A stretch of 64,000 nt of DNA from Beta vulgaris subsp. vulgaris (GCF_026745355.1 NC_079209.1:10512535-10576534); one strand, 5' to 3'. Shown: positions 46,690 to 58,947, numbered from the stretch's first letter. Notes: a model not told the origin generated them from the letters alone. Program-made: numbers and translations.

Positions 46690-46975
46690 CAGATTTTTGG
46701 TCATTTATATTTTTTGCTCATTTTATGTTTTTGCTCATTTCAAGAAACTTTTGCTCATTTTAGCGAACTTTCGCTCATTTTACGATGTTTTTGCTCATTT
46801 TATAAACTTCTGTTCATCTTAAGTTTTTTTTGCTCATTTAATGTTTTTGCTCATTTTACAAATTTTTGCTCATTTAATTTTTTTTGTTGTTCATTTTATA
46901 TTTTTGCTCATTTTAAGAAATTTTAGCTCATTTTATCTTATTGCTCATTTTAAGAAACTTTTTGCTCAGTTTTCA
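46690..46975 (+). repeat. TTTTTGCTCATTTTA short repeats
   Basis: More than ten imperfect copies at 18-27 bp spacing. The reverse complement, AAAATGAGCAAAAA, fills the interior of the TIR element at 45938-46185, so the two blocks are an inverted pair across 46186-46689. Confidence 0.85.
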
Positions 46976-47189
46976 GTTTAGATTCGACTCGATGTGAGGA
47001 TTCCATATATCATATTTTTATTTACACCCAATAAGAGATATAAACGTTCAAAAAAAGCGTCTCGACAAATGTGAAAAAGTAAATGATGCAACTAAAAAAA
47101 TACAAAGATAGTACTTCTATTGCTCAATTGGAGTTATCCATTTTATTATTTGCCTAGTTAAATTATGTTCTCTCCAAGGCATTAAAATA

Positions 47190-47430
47190 AGTTTCAGTAA
47201 AAATAAATTAAGTTGAACAAAAATAAGTTAAGTTCAAGAAAAATAAATTCAATAAAAATAAGTTAAACTCACAAAAATAAGTTAGGTTCAACAAAAAATT
47301 TACTCTAATAAAGTTTCACAAAAAAATTAGTTAAGTTCGGCGAAAATAAGTTAAGTGTAGCAAAAATAAGTTAAGTTCAACAAAAATGAGTTAAGTTAAG
47401 AACAAATAAGTTGAGTTAAGCAAAAATAAA
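47190..47430 (+). repeat. AAAAATAAGTTAAGTTCA short repeats
   Basis: About ten imperfect copies at 20-25 bp spacing. No coding. Confidence 0.85.
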
Positions 47431-48087
47431 AGCTGAAGAGAACAAAGCCTAGCCCCAAAGTGAGAAAATTAGCAACAAAATAAGATAATAATTAGGTATA
47501 TACGTGCACAATACATCCAAATGTATGATTAAAATTATGGATTTTCGCCTAATAATACCACTAAGCAATTGTTTTTTCACCATGAACCATGCAATTTTTC
47601 TAAATTCTATATACCTATGAATGTCTCTAAAATATTCACCATATGTCCTTAATGGCTAATTAACAACTACCAACGTTTTAATGATGAACTTTCAATTTCG
47701 TTATTACTAGTGATGTCAGTGGATAATGGACCCTGGCCGGATCCGTGAATCCGGCCAGATCCGTTTTTAACGGATCTGGATTTTCAAATTTTGGACCCAA
47801 CGAATCCGTGTAGGATCTGGACTGGGTACTAAATTACTACCCAGTCCTGAATCTGTTTACCCATTTTCTAAAATTATTTATGCTCGAATCTGTTAAACTA
47901 TTAATGTTATTTATGCTTGGATTTGTTATATTAAGATGAATGCTTGTTTACTTCAATATCGACAAATGAAATGCTAAATTGCGTTGTTTTGTTCTTTAAA
48001 ATGATTAATTATTGCAACAATTAGGCTCCTCTGAAAAAATTAGGTTATGATCTGTTTTGGACCCGGATCCAATAGATATGGATCTGG
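47431..48087. other. Stretch without recognised gene
   Basis: It contains GGATCC/GGATCTGG-rich sequence at 47715-47840 and again before 48087, resembling a decayed repeat. No gene. Confidence 0.45.
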
Positions 48088-48530
48088 CACTACTAAAAAA
48101 AAGGCCAAGGAGACCATTTATAGGAGACCTGTGAAGGTTACTCACACATTTCTTAAACATAGCAAACCATTATTTATCCAAAACCGATCTCTTATGTTTT
48201 ACTATTTGAGTCATTGAGAAAGTTATTGTGATATAGGAGACTACTTCTCAGTAAACTGGTTTCCTTGACATATTTCATTTTTTTGTTACAATTTCTTCAA
48301 CATAATACTAGTGTACATGCTATACACTCTACTTATTGTGAAATAAGAGACTATTTCTAACTAAAATCGATTTCCTTGGAATAATTTGATTTAATTTTTT
48401 TAACAAAATACTATATACTATATCTATACGTGCTATTGTTCTTTTATTTTTAGAATTGTTCTCCCTCCTTGCAGCAACAAATAAAGAACATCCCTTTTTT
48501 AAAAAAAAAAGCCACTACTAAAAAACCCTT
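48088..48530 (+). repeat. Two CACTA-like termini in the same orientation
   Basis: CACTACTAAAAAA occurs at 48088 and at 48513. After the first come AGGAGACC-like short repeats; after the second, GACGC/CGTCGAG inverted motifs. No matching right ends with equal 3-bp flanks were found (flanks TGG and AGC). Confidence 0.45.
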
Positions 48531-49342
48531 ACTTTCTAGACGCTTGTTGCTCGACGCCCCAACATAGGTGTTGGGGGTTTTTTTTCCGCATATCCTCGAC
48601 GCTTAAAAGCGTCGAGAATATTGTCAACGCTTTTTGGTGTCCACATAACACGCCTACGCATATGCATGCCCCGTGAGATATCGCGCTTAAATTTTGGGGA
48701 TCGGAGTTTTAATATTGTAAATTAAACCCATATATCATTATCACGCCACAAAAGAAGTACTGCAATAGTTAGTTCTACACCCGATACCACGTTCGTTTCT
48801 CAGCAGTTAGTTAGTTGTCAAACACTCAAATCCTATTCTTCTCAATTCACTCTTCAATTCTGTAATATCCCGAAAATTTTAAACTTGCTTAAACTAAATA
48901 ATAATAATTATTGGTTAAATTTTTTCCTTTAATTAAGTGTGTGAGTGTAGGTGAGATTAAATAATAATATAAACAAAACAATTACTTGAACTTTACAAAG
49001 TTGGGTCAAATTGGTGTTGTTAGTAAAAAGGAAAAGAAAAGAGAAAATAAAAGGAAAAAGGAATACAGAGTAATGAAGATAAAATAAAAGAAAAATAAAA
49101 TAAAAATTAAAATAAAGATGGAAACAGTAAGTTTCCTTCCTTCTCCCTTGCTCCATCTCCGTTGTTTTCATAAAAAAATAAAAACCTACCCATGGATTCT
49201 AACTCTAAAATGAATTATTCTTGCTCAATCAAACTCATGTTCATATAAAATTCATTAATCAAACCAAATTACCCAATAACCCATCTTGTTCTCATTCAAT
49301 TCATCAATCTAATTGGGCAAAAATTGAAGCTCAACAGTGGCT

Positions 49343-49350
49343 ATAAATAG
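49343..49350 (+). promoter_or_regulatory. LTR TATA box
   Basis: TATAAATA in the context GGCTATAAATAGCC. The same box is at 52755-52762 in the 3' LTR. It would set the transcript start about 30 bp downstream, giving a very long R-U5. Confidence 0.65.
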
Positions 49351-50983
49351 CCATGTTTATCCCCTTAAACCATTCACTCAAACCTCCTGAATTATCACCG
49401 GAAAACGCCACCCAAACCACCCTCAAATTCCTCTGTTTTTCGCAACTCTCTCTCTCCTCTGTTTTTCGTTCAACCACCGCAGCACCACCTGCCAAGGCTG
49501 CCACCGCCACCCTTCACCGACGCCCATAACCACTACCACCTATACCGCCGCTTGCTTCTGTGCCCAACCACCGCACCGTCAACCAGAACCTCTCCCTCCT
49601 CTCGCCCAGTTTCCCCCTCTCTCTCGTGTCTCCCTCCTCGTCGTGTCGTTGAACCGCATGCGCCGCCCCAACACCACCGAACTACCGCAGTCACGCCACC
49701 CTCGCCTACGACTGCCGTCGAAGCCTCGACCCACTCCTAACCGACCTCCCTCTCCTGCTCTCTTGTCGAGTCTGCTAAGTTGGAGCAGAGGTATAAACAT
49801 ACCTCCCTACTGTTGTGTTTAGTTTGATTTAAGTAATTGAGCCCAAGAATCACCTATTGATTACTCATAATGTTGATTTTAGTTAAACTAATTAATTGGT
49901 TGGGCTTAGTGTTTTGGGCTGATTTTAATTAAATCAGTAACTGAAATAGATTAAGTGAGATAGTTAAACTCTTTAACTCACTTGGATCAATATTGATGTT
50001 TAGTTAAAATATAATAAAACTCACTATATAAATGTAATCCTTACAATTTGATTATTGTGTGACAAGATTATGACTAATAAATGATTAAATGATGATGTAG
50101 TATGCGATAACCATAATATTATATTTCATATAATAATAATATATCAACTAAAGAGTAATAGTAAATAAGTATAGTTTACTTGTTAAATTTGTATATGTTA
50201 AGGTAGCAGGTAATTATATACTAATTAAATTACAAGAACGAAAGAGTTCTATTACGAGTTTTATAATTACAAATCATTGAGTATAATCATGAACCATAAG
50301 ATTAATGAGCACTGTTTCAATTTATAAAATGACGAATAATATGTCTAAAAGGACCCTATGACTAATAGAATGAAGTTTTGAATTAAAGGTTAACAAAACT
50401 ATAACGTTTTGAATTTATAAAATACGAAATGGTTATAGTAAGACGTCGTCTATAGTCATGAATTATGAATAACGACTTAGAAGCTAAGTTGTTAAATAGA
50501 AAGGGCACCTACGACTTTTTATCAACCGCCAAAGACGTTAATATATAAAACTCCTAAATACCTCCTAAAATGGAGACATGATGGAAATGGATCAGTAAAC
50601 TCAGAATTCCAAATAAAATATTGATAAGTCTTTTATTAAATACAGAATTGATTATTAGATTAAAAAGGAAGAGATATTACAAGCTTTCTCCTATGATCAA
50701 GATTGTTAAGCAGGATTCCAGGTAACGTCTATTGCTAACACCCGCACTCCTCTTCCAACTACGTTTTATGGTGATTTTATATAATGTTTATGCTATGTTT
50801 TATATGGTGTGCCGGATATGAAATGTTTTGTGGATGATTTGATGACGTTATGAAATGACTTAATTATGAATTCTGAAAACTACTCAAAAGAAACGAAACA
50901 TGATAAATGAAAGTGAAAGATGGTGAATGGCAGTACTATGTTCTCTAGGTCGTGCACGTGTCATTCTGTTATCTGGCGGCAAC

Positions 50984-51129
50984 GCCACCGTCTGATGGGG
51001 GACAACGTCCTCGGTGGCACCCGCATTATGGCATCATATGCCACCTTCTGATGGGGGACAACGTCCTCGCTGGCTTTGCCTGGCATTATATGCCACCTTC
51101 CGATGGGGGATGAATATCCTCGGTGGCTA
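50984..51129 (+). repeat. Triple ~54-bp repeat in LTR with hairpin arms
   Basis: Three units start at 50984, 51040 and 51092. Each runs from GCCACC through TGATGGGGGA to GGTGGC or a variant, so its ends can pair. The same block is in the 3' LTR near 54395-54540. Confidence 0.85.
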
Positions 51130-51669
51130 TACCTTCTCTGTACTCGCTTAAGTAACCAAAGAAAGTTTTCTGATAATGAAATGTGATAATGGAGATAATA
51201 TGAACGGAAATGACTTTTAAATTCGTGATTCGAAGTGTATGTTTACGAAATGATTTTACTATGTTCTCTTCTCCCTGTTTGCAAATAAAATGAATTTACG
51301 TTGTTAGAGTAGTATGTTACTGAGCCTCGGCTCATGACGTTTTGTTTTTCTGTTTTAGGTATGCATACGAAGATGGGATGACGTAGCAGTGAGGATTAAA
51401 TTACTTTAGTGCGATTATGACGGTTATATAATCCAAGTTTATGATCACTAAATTACGTAACATTAGCTATGCTTAAGCTATCTATATATATTTCTAGAAT
51501 TACTATCACTATTATAGAGGTTTAATTATATGAAAGAATGTTGCCTTGTACTTTCTCGGGCGGAGAGTACGGCAGTAACGCGCCGACTAAGCTAGGAAGG
51601 TCTTCCGCTGCTAATCCTTGTAATAAATTAACTTAATAGTGATGCTTAGAAGTCGGGGGCGTTATAGAG

Positions 51670-51686
51670 TGGTATCAGAGCTAAGG
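51670..51686 (+). promoter_or_regulatory. Primer-binding site (initiator methionine tRNA)
   Basis: TGGTATCAGAGCTAAGG starts three bases after the 5' LTR. TGGTATCAGAGC is complementary to the 3' end of plant initiator-methionine tRNA. Confidence 0.88.
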
Positions 51687-51951
51687 TTCTGAGGACCATT
51701 TGTGAAACTCGGGTTTTCATGCCAACGAGTTTGTAGGAAAAAAGAAAGTTAAAACGGTGAAATAGGATATATAAAGAAATAAAAGAATTAGGTTATAAAT
51801 ATAAAATGGTTTTAAGAAGGAGATTTATATGATTATGAAAATAGTAAATAAAAACGATATGAGCGTGAGTGTTAGGAACGGGACGAGAAAATATTTTATA
51901 CTATTTATCTACAATGTTTGTGCATGAACATGTGATGATTTTAAAATCAAT

Positions 51952-52278
51952 ATGTTAGAAATGGCTTTGAGTGAAAGTGATCCCATTAATGGCGCAAATG
52001 GGAACCATGAGCCTGAAGTTTCGCTAGATGAAATAAGGGTAAGACTTGACGTTTTACGAAATGAGCCCGTATTCGGAGATGCCACGGGAGACGTTGCAAA
52101 CAATAATCGAACGGAGTTGATGATGCTCATGATGATGGAACTACTGCATGGTAATCGACAAAAGGCCAAGACGGAGCAAGAAGTATGTTCGAATACGTTT
52201 GAAAGATTTTCTTCGCATAACCAATTATTTTTCTCAAGTTTCGAGGACGAAACTTTTTCTAAGGGGGTAAGGATGTAA
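51952..52278 (+). CDS. Small ORF in the internal domain (gag-like start, pol-end relic)
   Basis: This 108-codon frame starts ATGTTAGAAATGG; a second in-frame ATG is at 51961. It encodes an acidic, Met-rich segment (RTELMMLMMMELLHGNRQ) and ends SSFEDETFSKGVRM, running four bases into the 3' LTR. The FEDE motif normally lies at the extreme end of chromovirus pol. The ORF may thus join the start of gag to the end of pol after a large internal deletion. No domain is recognised. Both LTR copies and the tract around it are well kept, but a function is not demonstrated. Confidence 0.4.
   Translation: MLEMALSESDPINGANGNHEPEVSLDEIRVRLDVLRNEPVFGDATGDVANNNRTELMMLMMMELLHGNRQKAKTEQEVCSNTFERFSSHNQLFFSSFEDETFSKGVRM
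52259..52273 (+). promoter_or_regulatory. Polypurine tract
   Basis: CTAAGGGGGTAAGGA directly precedes the 3' LTR start TGTAATATCCC at 52274. Confidence 0.8.
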
Positions 52279-55084
52279 TATCCCGAAAATTTTAAACTTG
52301 CTTAAACTAAATAAACATAATTAGTGGTTAATTTTTTTCCTTTAATTAAGTCTGTGAGTGTAGGTGAGATTAAATAATAATATAAACAAAACAATTACTT
52401 GAACTTTACAAAGTTGGGTCAAATTAGTGTTGTTAGTAAAAAGGAAAAGAAAAGAGAAAAGAAAAGGAAAAAGGAATAAAGAGTAATGAAGATAAATAAA
52501 AGAAAAATAAAATTAAAATTAAAATGAAGATGGAAACAGTAAGTTTCCTTCCTTCTCCCTTGCTCCATCTCGGTTGTTTTCATAAAAAAAATAATAACCC
52601 ACCCATGGATTCTAACTCTAAAATGAATTATTCTTGCTCAATCTAACTCATGTTCATATAAAATTCATTAATCAAACCAAATTACCCAATAACCCATTTT
52701 GTTCTCATTCAATTCATCAATCCAATTGGGCAGAAATTGAAGCTCAACAATGGCTATAAATAGCCATGTTTATCCCCTCAAACCATTCACTCAAACCTCC
52801 TGAATTACCACCGGAAAACGCCACCCAAACCACCCTCAAATTCCTCTGTTTTTCGCAACTCTCTCTCCTCTGTTTTCGTTCAACCACCGCAGCACCACCT
52901 GCCAAGGCTGCCACCGCCACCCTTCACCGACGCCCATAACCACTACCACCTGTACCGCCGCCTGCTTCTGTGCCCATTTACTGCACCGTCAACCAGAACC
53001 TCTTCCTCCTCTCGCCCGGTTTCCCCCTCTCTCTCGTGTCTCCCTCCTCGTCGTGTCGTTAAACTGCGCGCGCCGCCCCAGCACCACCGGACTACCGCAA
53101 TGACGCCACCCTCGCCAACAACTGCCGTCGGAGCCTCGACCCACTCCCAACCGACCTCCCTCTCATGATCTCTTGTCGAGTCTGCTAAGTTGGAGCAAAG
53201 GTATAAACATACCTCCCTACTGTTGTGTTTAGTTTGATTTAAGTAGTTGAGCCCAAGCATCACCTATTGATTACTCATAATGTTGATTTTAGTTAAACTA
53301 ATTAATTAGTTGGGCTTAGTGTTTTGGGCTGATTTTAATTAAATTAGTAAATGAAATAGATTAAGTGAGATAGTTAAACTCTTTAACTCACTTGGATCAA
53401 TATTGATGTTTAGTTAAAATATTATAAAACTCACTATATAAATGTAATCCTTACAATTTGATTATTGTGTGACAAGATTATGACTAATAAATGATTAAAT
53501 GATGATGTAGTATGCGATAACCTTAATACTATATTTCATATGATAATAATATATCAAGTAAAGAGTAATAGTAAATAAGTATAGTTTACTTGTTAAATTT
53601 GTATATGTTAAGGTAGCATGTAATTATATACTAATTAAACTACAAGAACGAAAGAGTTTTATTACGAGTTTTATAATTACAAATCATTGAGTATCATCAT
53701 GAACCATTAGATTAATGACCACTGTTTCAATTTATAAAATGACGAATAATATGTCTAAAAGGACCCTATGACTAATAGAATGAAGTTTTGAATTAAAGGT
53801 TAACAAAACTATAACGTTTTGAATTTATAAAATACGAAATGGTTATAGTAAGACGTCGTCTATAGTCATGAATTATGAATTACGACTTAGACGCTAAGTT
53901 GTTAATGGGAAAGGGCTCCTACGACCTTTTATCAACCATCAAAGACGTTAATATATAAACTCCTAAATACATCCTAAAATGGAAACATGATGGAAATGGA
54001 TCGGTAAACTCAGAATTTCGAATAAAATATTGATAAGTCTTTTATTAATTACTGAATTGATTATTAGATTAAAAAGGAAGAGATATTACAAGCTTTCCCC
54101 TACGATCAAGGTTGTTAAGCAGGATTCCAGGTAACGTCTACTGCGGACACCCGCACTCCCCTTCCAACTCTGTTTTATAGTGATTTTATATAATGTTTAT
54201 GCTATGTTTTATATAGTGTGCGGGATATGAAATGTTATGTGAATGATTTGATGACGTTATGAAATGACTTAATTATGATTTCTGAAAACTACTCAAAAGA
54301 GACGAAACATGATAAATGAAAGTGAAAGATGGTGAATGGCAGTACTATGTTCTCTGGGCCGTGCACGTGTCATTCTGTTATCTGGCGGCAACGCCACTGT
54401 CTGATGGGTGACAACGTCCTCGGTGGCACCCGCATTATGGCATTATATGCCACCTTCTGATGGGGGACAACGTCCTCGGTGGCTTTGCCTGGCATTATAT
54501 GCCACCTTCCGATGGGGGATGAATATCCTCGGTGGCTATGCCTTCTCTGTACTCGCCAAAGTAACCAAAGAAAGTTTTCTGATAATGAAATGTGATAATG
54601 GAGATAATATGAACGGAAATGACTTTTAAATTCCTGATTCGAAGTGTATGTTTACGAAATATTTTAACTATATTCTCTTCTCCCTGTTTGCAAATAAAAT
54701 AAATTGAAATGAATTTACGTTGTTAGAGTAGTATGTTACTGAGCCTCGGCTCATGACGTTTCGTTTTTCTGTTTTAGGTATGCATACGAAGATGGGATGA
54801 CGTAGCAGTGAGGATTAAATTACTTTAGTGCGATTATGATGGTTATGTAATCCAAGTTTATGATCACTAAATTACGTAACATTAGCTATGCTTAAGCTAT
54901 CTATATATATTTCTAGAATTACTACCACTATTATAGAGGTTTAATTATATGAAAGAATGTTGCCTTGTACTTTCCCGGGCGAAGAGTACGGCAGTAACAC
55001 ACCGACTAAGCTAGGAAGGTCTTCCGCTGCTAATCCTTGTAATTAATTAACTTAATAGTGATGCTTAGAAGTCGGGGCGTTACA
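52274..55084 (+). repeat. 3' LTR (2.8 kb)
   Basis: It starts TGTAATATCCCG and ends GGGGCGTTACA, then AATTC. It aligns with the 5' LTR throughout, with scattered substitutions and small indels, including the TATA box and the triple repeat. Confidence 0.93.
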
Positions 55085-56952
55085 AATTCACTCTTCAACT
55101 GCTCGTCGTCGTCGTCTTCTTCATCAGTTATGTAATCTCTAATTTTTCTCTTTTTTTTTGTTACAATTTTGCGAATTTCCATTGAAGAATATATTCATCT
55201 CCTACCTTTCAACAGTCTTGAAGCAATTGCAAAGCTGCGAGAAATTGATGAATTTGATAACAGAATTCTCGGAATTTCAATAAAAGTGTTGAGTACCGTA
55301 GGTTTGTCTAGAATTACTGTTTTTTTTTCTTGAATTTTGTAAAATTCAATATGATTTTCATGAATTTCTATTGAAATCTTCATTCTCAATCTTCCATGAA
55401 TCTTAGAGAAATTGTGAAGGGGGAGGAATTGAACAATTTGACAAGGAAAATCTGGGCAATTCAATAAAAAAAAAGGTTAGTACTTTAAATAATAAGAGCA
55501 TGCTTATTTAAACTCAAAACTTTAATCCCCTCAAAAAAAAAAATCAAAACTTTAATATATATCTTGTATACATCTGTTGCGAGTGTAAAATAATATTCTG
55601 AAGTGTAATTTAAATCTTATTAAAGAGGTATTTTGTGTTTGTTATGATAGATTAATGTGTAGAAGATTTGGCAGATGTTAGATTTTTTATAATACAGGAT
55701 CAATAATATTTACAAGGGGTAACACATGGTCTTTGTTGCAGCAAGTAATAATGAGAATGGTGATCAACTGCAGAATTCATAGGGCATTCTGCTATTATAT
55801 GCCTTCTGAAATTTGGCATATTCTGATGGGCAAGATTATCACTGCTTTCCTTTAGACAATAAAATAGATGTCTGGACATTAATATTTATGACTTCTTATT
55901 TTCCTTTTTGTGGTGCTAATGCCTTTTGGAATTTAAGCTCCGTCAGGCAAACATCTGATGTTGGTTATTGCTTACACTAGGGCTTCATAGTTTTAGCGGT
56001 TTCCTTCTAAATCCTATCATAGTGCTTTCTACCGTTGTCCAGCACTGATATTCTTTCAATGATTAGTGTTGAACATTGGTGTTATCCATAGGTCAGATAC
56101 CTCAGCTCTATTACACTACTTGAAGAAATTACTCCCTGTTTTCATGGGATTTAGGCTCTAATATTGTTGTTGTTATTTATAATGTGAGCTAGATTAAGGT
56201 CATCTTGAGAATACATATAAGTACTGTTGGCTAATTTTTTGTGAGATTAATTTCACTATGGGAATATGAAATTAGAATGTTGAGAGTTCAATTTATAACT
56301 TACTGCACCACAAGGGCGTAAATAAATGGGAAAACTAAAGATGGATAGAGAGGTTTTTCCTTGGTGTTTGAGAGCTTATTACTTATCTTTCGTAGTGGTA
56401 TGGCCCTTCTTGCCTTTATTTGTCTTGTTACTTGAACCATATATTTTTAGTCAGTAGGAATAACACATGTACTCTTCAAGGAATATACAACTTGCCTCAA
56501 GCTAATAATAGTCTTAGATAGAATATAATACATGCCAAAATATGCCAAAGGTGGAACCTGCTGCCTGCCCCAGTTCTCATAATGGCAGTCTATTTGATGT
56601 TCTAATCTATAAAAAAAGGAGGGACTATAATACTACCTTTGTTCGAAGTTAGTTTTTATATAGTTGATTCATATTAGATGAAGTGAATAAACGAAAGTGT
56701 AAATGAAAGATAAAAATGATCACTAATGGCTATAATTTACCTTGGATATTTACATGACATTCAAGTAAAACTACACTCTAATTTCGGAGCTTCAACCGAA
56801 GAATTTTCACATACCATCCTTGAAATTTTACAGTAATACCGAAGAAGTTCATATGAATGAAGAAGCGTGAACTTTTTACAATAGAAAATAGCATAAGCTG
56901 CAAATACATCCACAAAAATCAATATTATCTCAGAGAATAAGGCAGAATTTAC
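55085..56952. other. Stretch without recognised gene; diverged direct repeat
   Basis: 55180-55315 and 55362-55490 are diverged direct copies (GAATTTC-ATTGAA start, ATTTCAATAAAA end). The stretch begins with GTCGTCGTCGTCTTCTTC-like simple sequence and may have been the 5' part of a host gene interrupted by the LTR element. No exon can be proved. Confidence 0.45.
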
Positions 56953-57094
56953 TTGTATCTGTAAGCGAGTCTTAATGGTGTCTAGTGGAGTTGTGATGCA
57001 AGATGTTGTGGCATCAGCAACAACACCATCGGCAACTTGAACACACACAATTTTCCCTAGACTAGGAGTCTCTTCAGTCCCAGATCCTAAAAGT
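56953..57094 (-). pseudogene. Isolated mitochondrial carrier exon (SLC25 family)
   Basis: On the minus strand a 142-nt exon lies between acceptor ATGTGCAG (AG at 57096-57095) and donor GTAAAT (56952-56947). It encodes LLGSGTEETPSLGKIVCVQ and VADATTSCITTPLDTIKTRL, containing the carrier signature P-x-D-x-x-K-x-R. Carriers of this family move metabolites across the inner mitochondrial membrane; SLC25A44-like plant carriers have a similar exon. No other carrier exon is recognisable within about 2 kb on either side. It may be a captured fragment or one exon of a long-intron gene. Confidence 0.6.
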
Positions 57095-58779
57095 CTGCAC
57101 ATCATATAAGGCCAAACGAATTTTGTAAAGAACAAAAGACGAAGCTACGTTTTCTTAAGAACGACATACAAGGATAACTTTCTTAACCAAAACAAACAAC
57201 ATGTTCTAAACGACCAAAAGAGCACGTCTTCAAACTGACCACTTAATGTCAATATAAGCTTGAGTCATGTGCCCCTCTGTTCTTACATATTAAAAATTAT
57301 TACTATACTAAGGCAGGAGCTTCAACCTTCAGAACTGAATAGCATACTGCATCCATTCTTTAACTAGTACGCAGTAATACATGTCTGTGGACTGTGGTGC
57401 TCTTACCTCGGGGAGTTTGTGTATGTGCATGCATTCGTATGTGAGTATGTGACCATATGAGGACCCCGAGAGAGCAAGACCATCACTTGGATAAGATGTT
57501 TCCTTGATCTTTAGATCTGTAAATTCAGTGTTGAGGTTCTTAAGCTAAAGCAATTGAAGTCATAAATTAAGGCTCTCTACAGATTGGTTAGACTTAAAGT
57601 CCTAAACCTTGTGAGTTTAAGCTTGAGTGAGATAGTAATTTTGTATGCTGAACTGAACCCTTATTTATAAAGCTTAAAAACAATATAGTCTATGGAGGAC
57701 GCTATATTCAAAATCTGAAAGCAAGCAAATATCGTGCAAGCTTAAATATAGGCTGATATCTTATTCATTGTAGAAATTAATTTAATTTGTTAGATACTAA
57801 TGTGCATGGAAGTTTTCATGTCAAGATTTGAATTTTATGTGAAGCAATATTTTTCTAATGGACAATAGGTCTCTGTTTAAGGTTTATCCTTATGACTTGA
57901 ACCATAAATAAATTGTTTTTTTTTCCTAATTTTCTATACAAGGAGGTTTTTATTCTTGGATAATTTTAGTTACCGCTATTTTAGACCATTCATAATTCTT
58001 ACACATAATATTTGTTTTTCTTTATAGAGATCTTTGCTTATTGCAATAGTTGTCGTGGAGCAGATTGCAGGTGGCCTAAGGGGATTAGTCTTCTTCCTTC
58101 TGTAGCACCTCTGGGTGAACTAGGTACTTTACCTAAATTGTCTCGCATTTTCTTTAATTATTGTCATTGCTTCTTGTTATGAGGTGATTTAATTTAAAAG
58201 TTGAGTAATGTCATAGTCATTTCGTACCATGAGAGTACCCAATATTTCTCTTCCTAGTTCTTTTCTCTCCTCAATTTCTCAATATTTCTTTCTTTAACAT
58301 ACTAGATACTACCCATATTAATTTAAGGAGGAGACAGAATTAGAAAGGAGTTTGATCCCTTCTATTATTTGTCAAACGTACCAAATTGAAAATTAAATCA
58401 GATTACTGAAGTTTCTAGCAGAATTAATGAAATTGAGGCTCTATAGGGATAAGGCGAGTCATCTGTTTAATGTAGCAACCTTACTCCTTATGAATTAAAT
58501 TTGTAGTTTTGAGATTTTAGGCATGATGTGAAAGAGTATTGATGATTAAGTAAATTCATTTTATTGTTTGAGGATATGACAGGATTTATAAGATCTGACA
58601 TGTATTAGTTAACTTCCCAAGTGATTAGTATTGTTGTGAAACATCCTGGTATTCAATTTCCTTTTTCAGTATTGTTGCATGTTTCTCCTAATCAACTTCC
58701 CAAGTGATTAGTATTGTTGCGAAACATCAAAAGACTATTCTACAAAGGTGCCTGGTCCAATTTGTTACTGAAACATCAA
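57095..58779. other. Stretch without recognised gene
   Basis: AT-rich, with a 34-bp direct duplicate (CCCAAGTGATTAGTATTGTTG) at about 58616 and 58698. No coding motif is convincing. Confidence 0.5.
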
Positions 58780-58846
58780 AAGACTCCTTTTGAGCATCGC
58801 CAAATGGGTTAAACAGCGTCGCGATAACACTCCTTTTGTAGTAGTG
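58780..58846 (-). repeat. Unpaired CACTA terminus
   Basis: The minus strand from 58846 reads CACTACTACAAAAGGAGTG, then GCGACGCTG, the pattern of a CACTA end with a GCGACGC subterminal motif. The body would extend leftwards. No partner end with the flank TAC is found in the window. Confidence 0.6.
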
Positions 58847-58947
58847 TACCAGTTGTTCCGTATTCCTCTCTTTAACTTCCTTCGCGCTCTCTCTCTCTCT
58901 CGTTCTTTCCAAATTCTAGGGTTTTGCCGAGCTTCCAAGATTCTCTC

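Larger units (their letters stand above)
48861..51666 (+). repeat. 5' LTR (2.8 kb)
   Basis: It starts TGTAATATCCCG and ends GGGCGTTATA (the 3' LTR ends GGGCGTTACA). A TATA box, TATAAATA, is at 49343-49350, followed by a C-rich leader full of CCACC. A triple repeat of GATGGGGGACAACGTCCTC lies at 50984-51129. Confidence 0.93.
48861..55084 (+). mobile_element. LTR retrotransposon derivative with 2.8-kb LTRs (LARD-like)
   Basis: Two LTRs of about 2806 and 2811 bp flank only 607 bp of internal DNA. The 5-bp duplication AATTC is at 48856-48860 and 55085-55089. The start TGTAATATCCCG, the TGGTATCAGAGC primer site and the SSFEDETF codons before the polypurine tract recall Tekay/Del-type chromoviruses. 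No protease, polymerase or integrase remains, so it would need proteins from another element. Confidence 0.92.

Noticed and set aside
48088..48530. A complete 425-bp CACTA MITE between the two CACTACTAAAAAA copies
   Set aside because: The two termini are in the same orientation, not inverted, and the flanks differ.
49552..49740. Proline/Ser-rich small protein in the LTR leader
   Set aside because: C-rich LTR leader sequence; the frame is not kept in the 3' LTR copy.
56113..56127. CACTACTTGAAG as the partner of the 58846 terminus
   Set aside because: Similarity stops after seven bases and the flanks differ (TTA versus TAC).
48513..58846. One large CACTA element spanning both ends
   Set aside because: The 3-bp flanks (AGC and TAC) do not match and the subterminal motifs differ.
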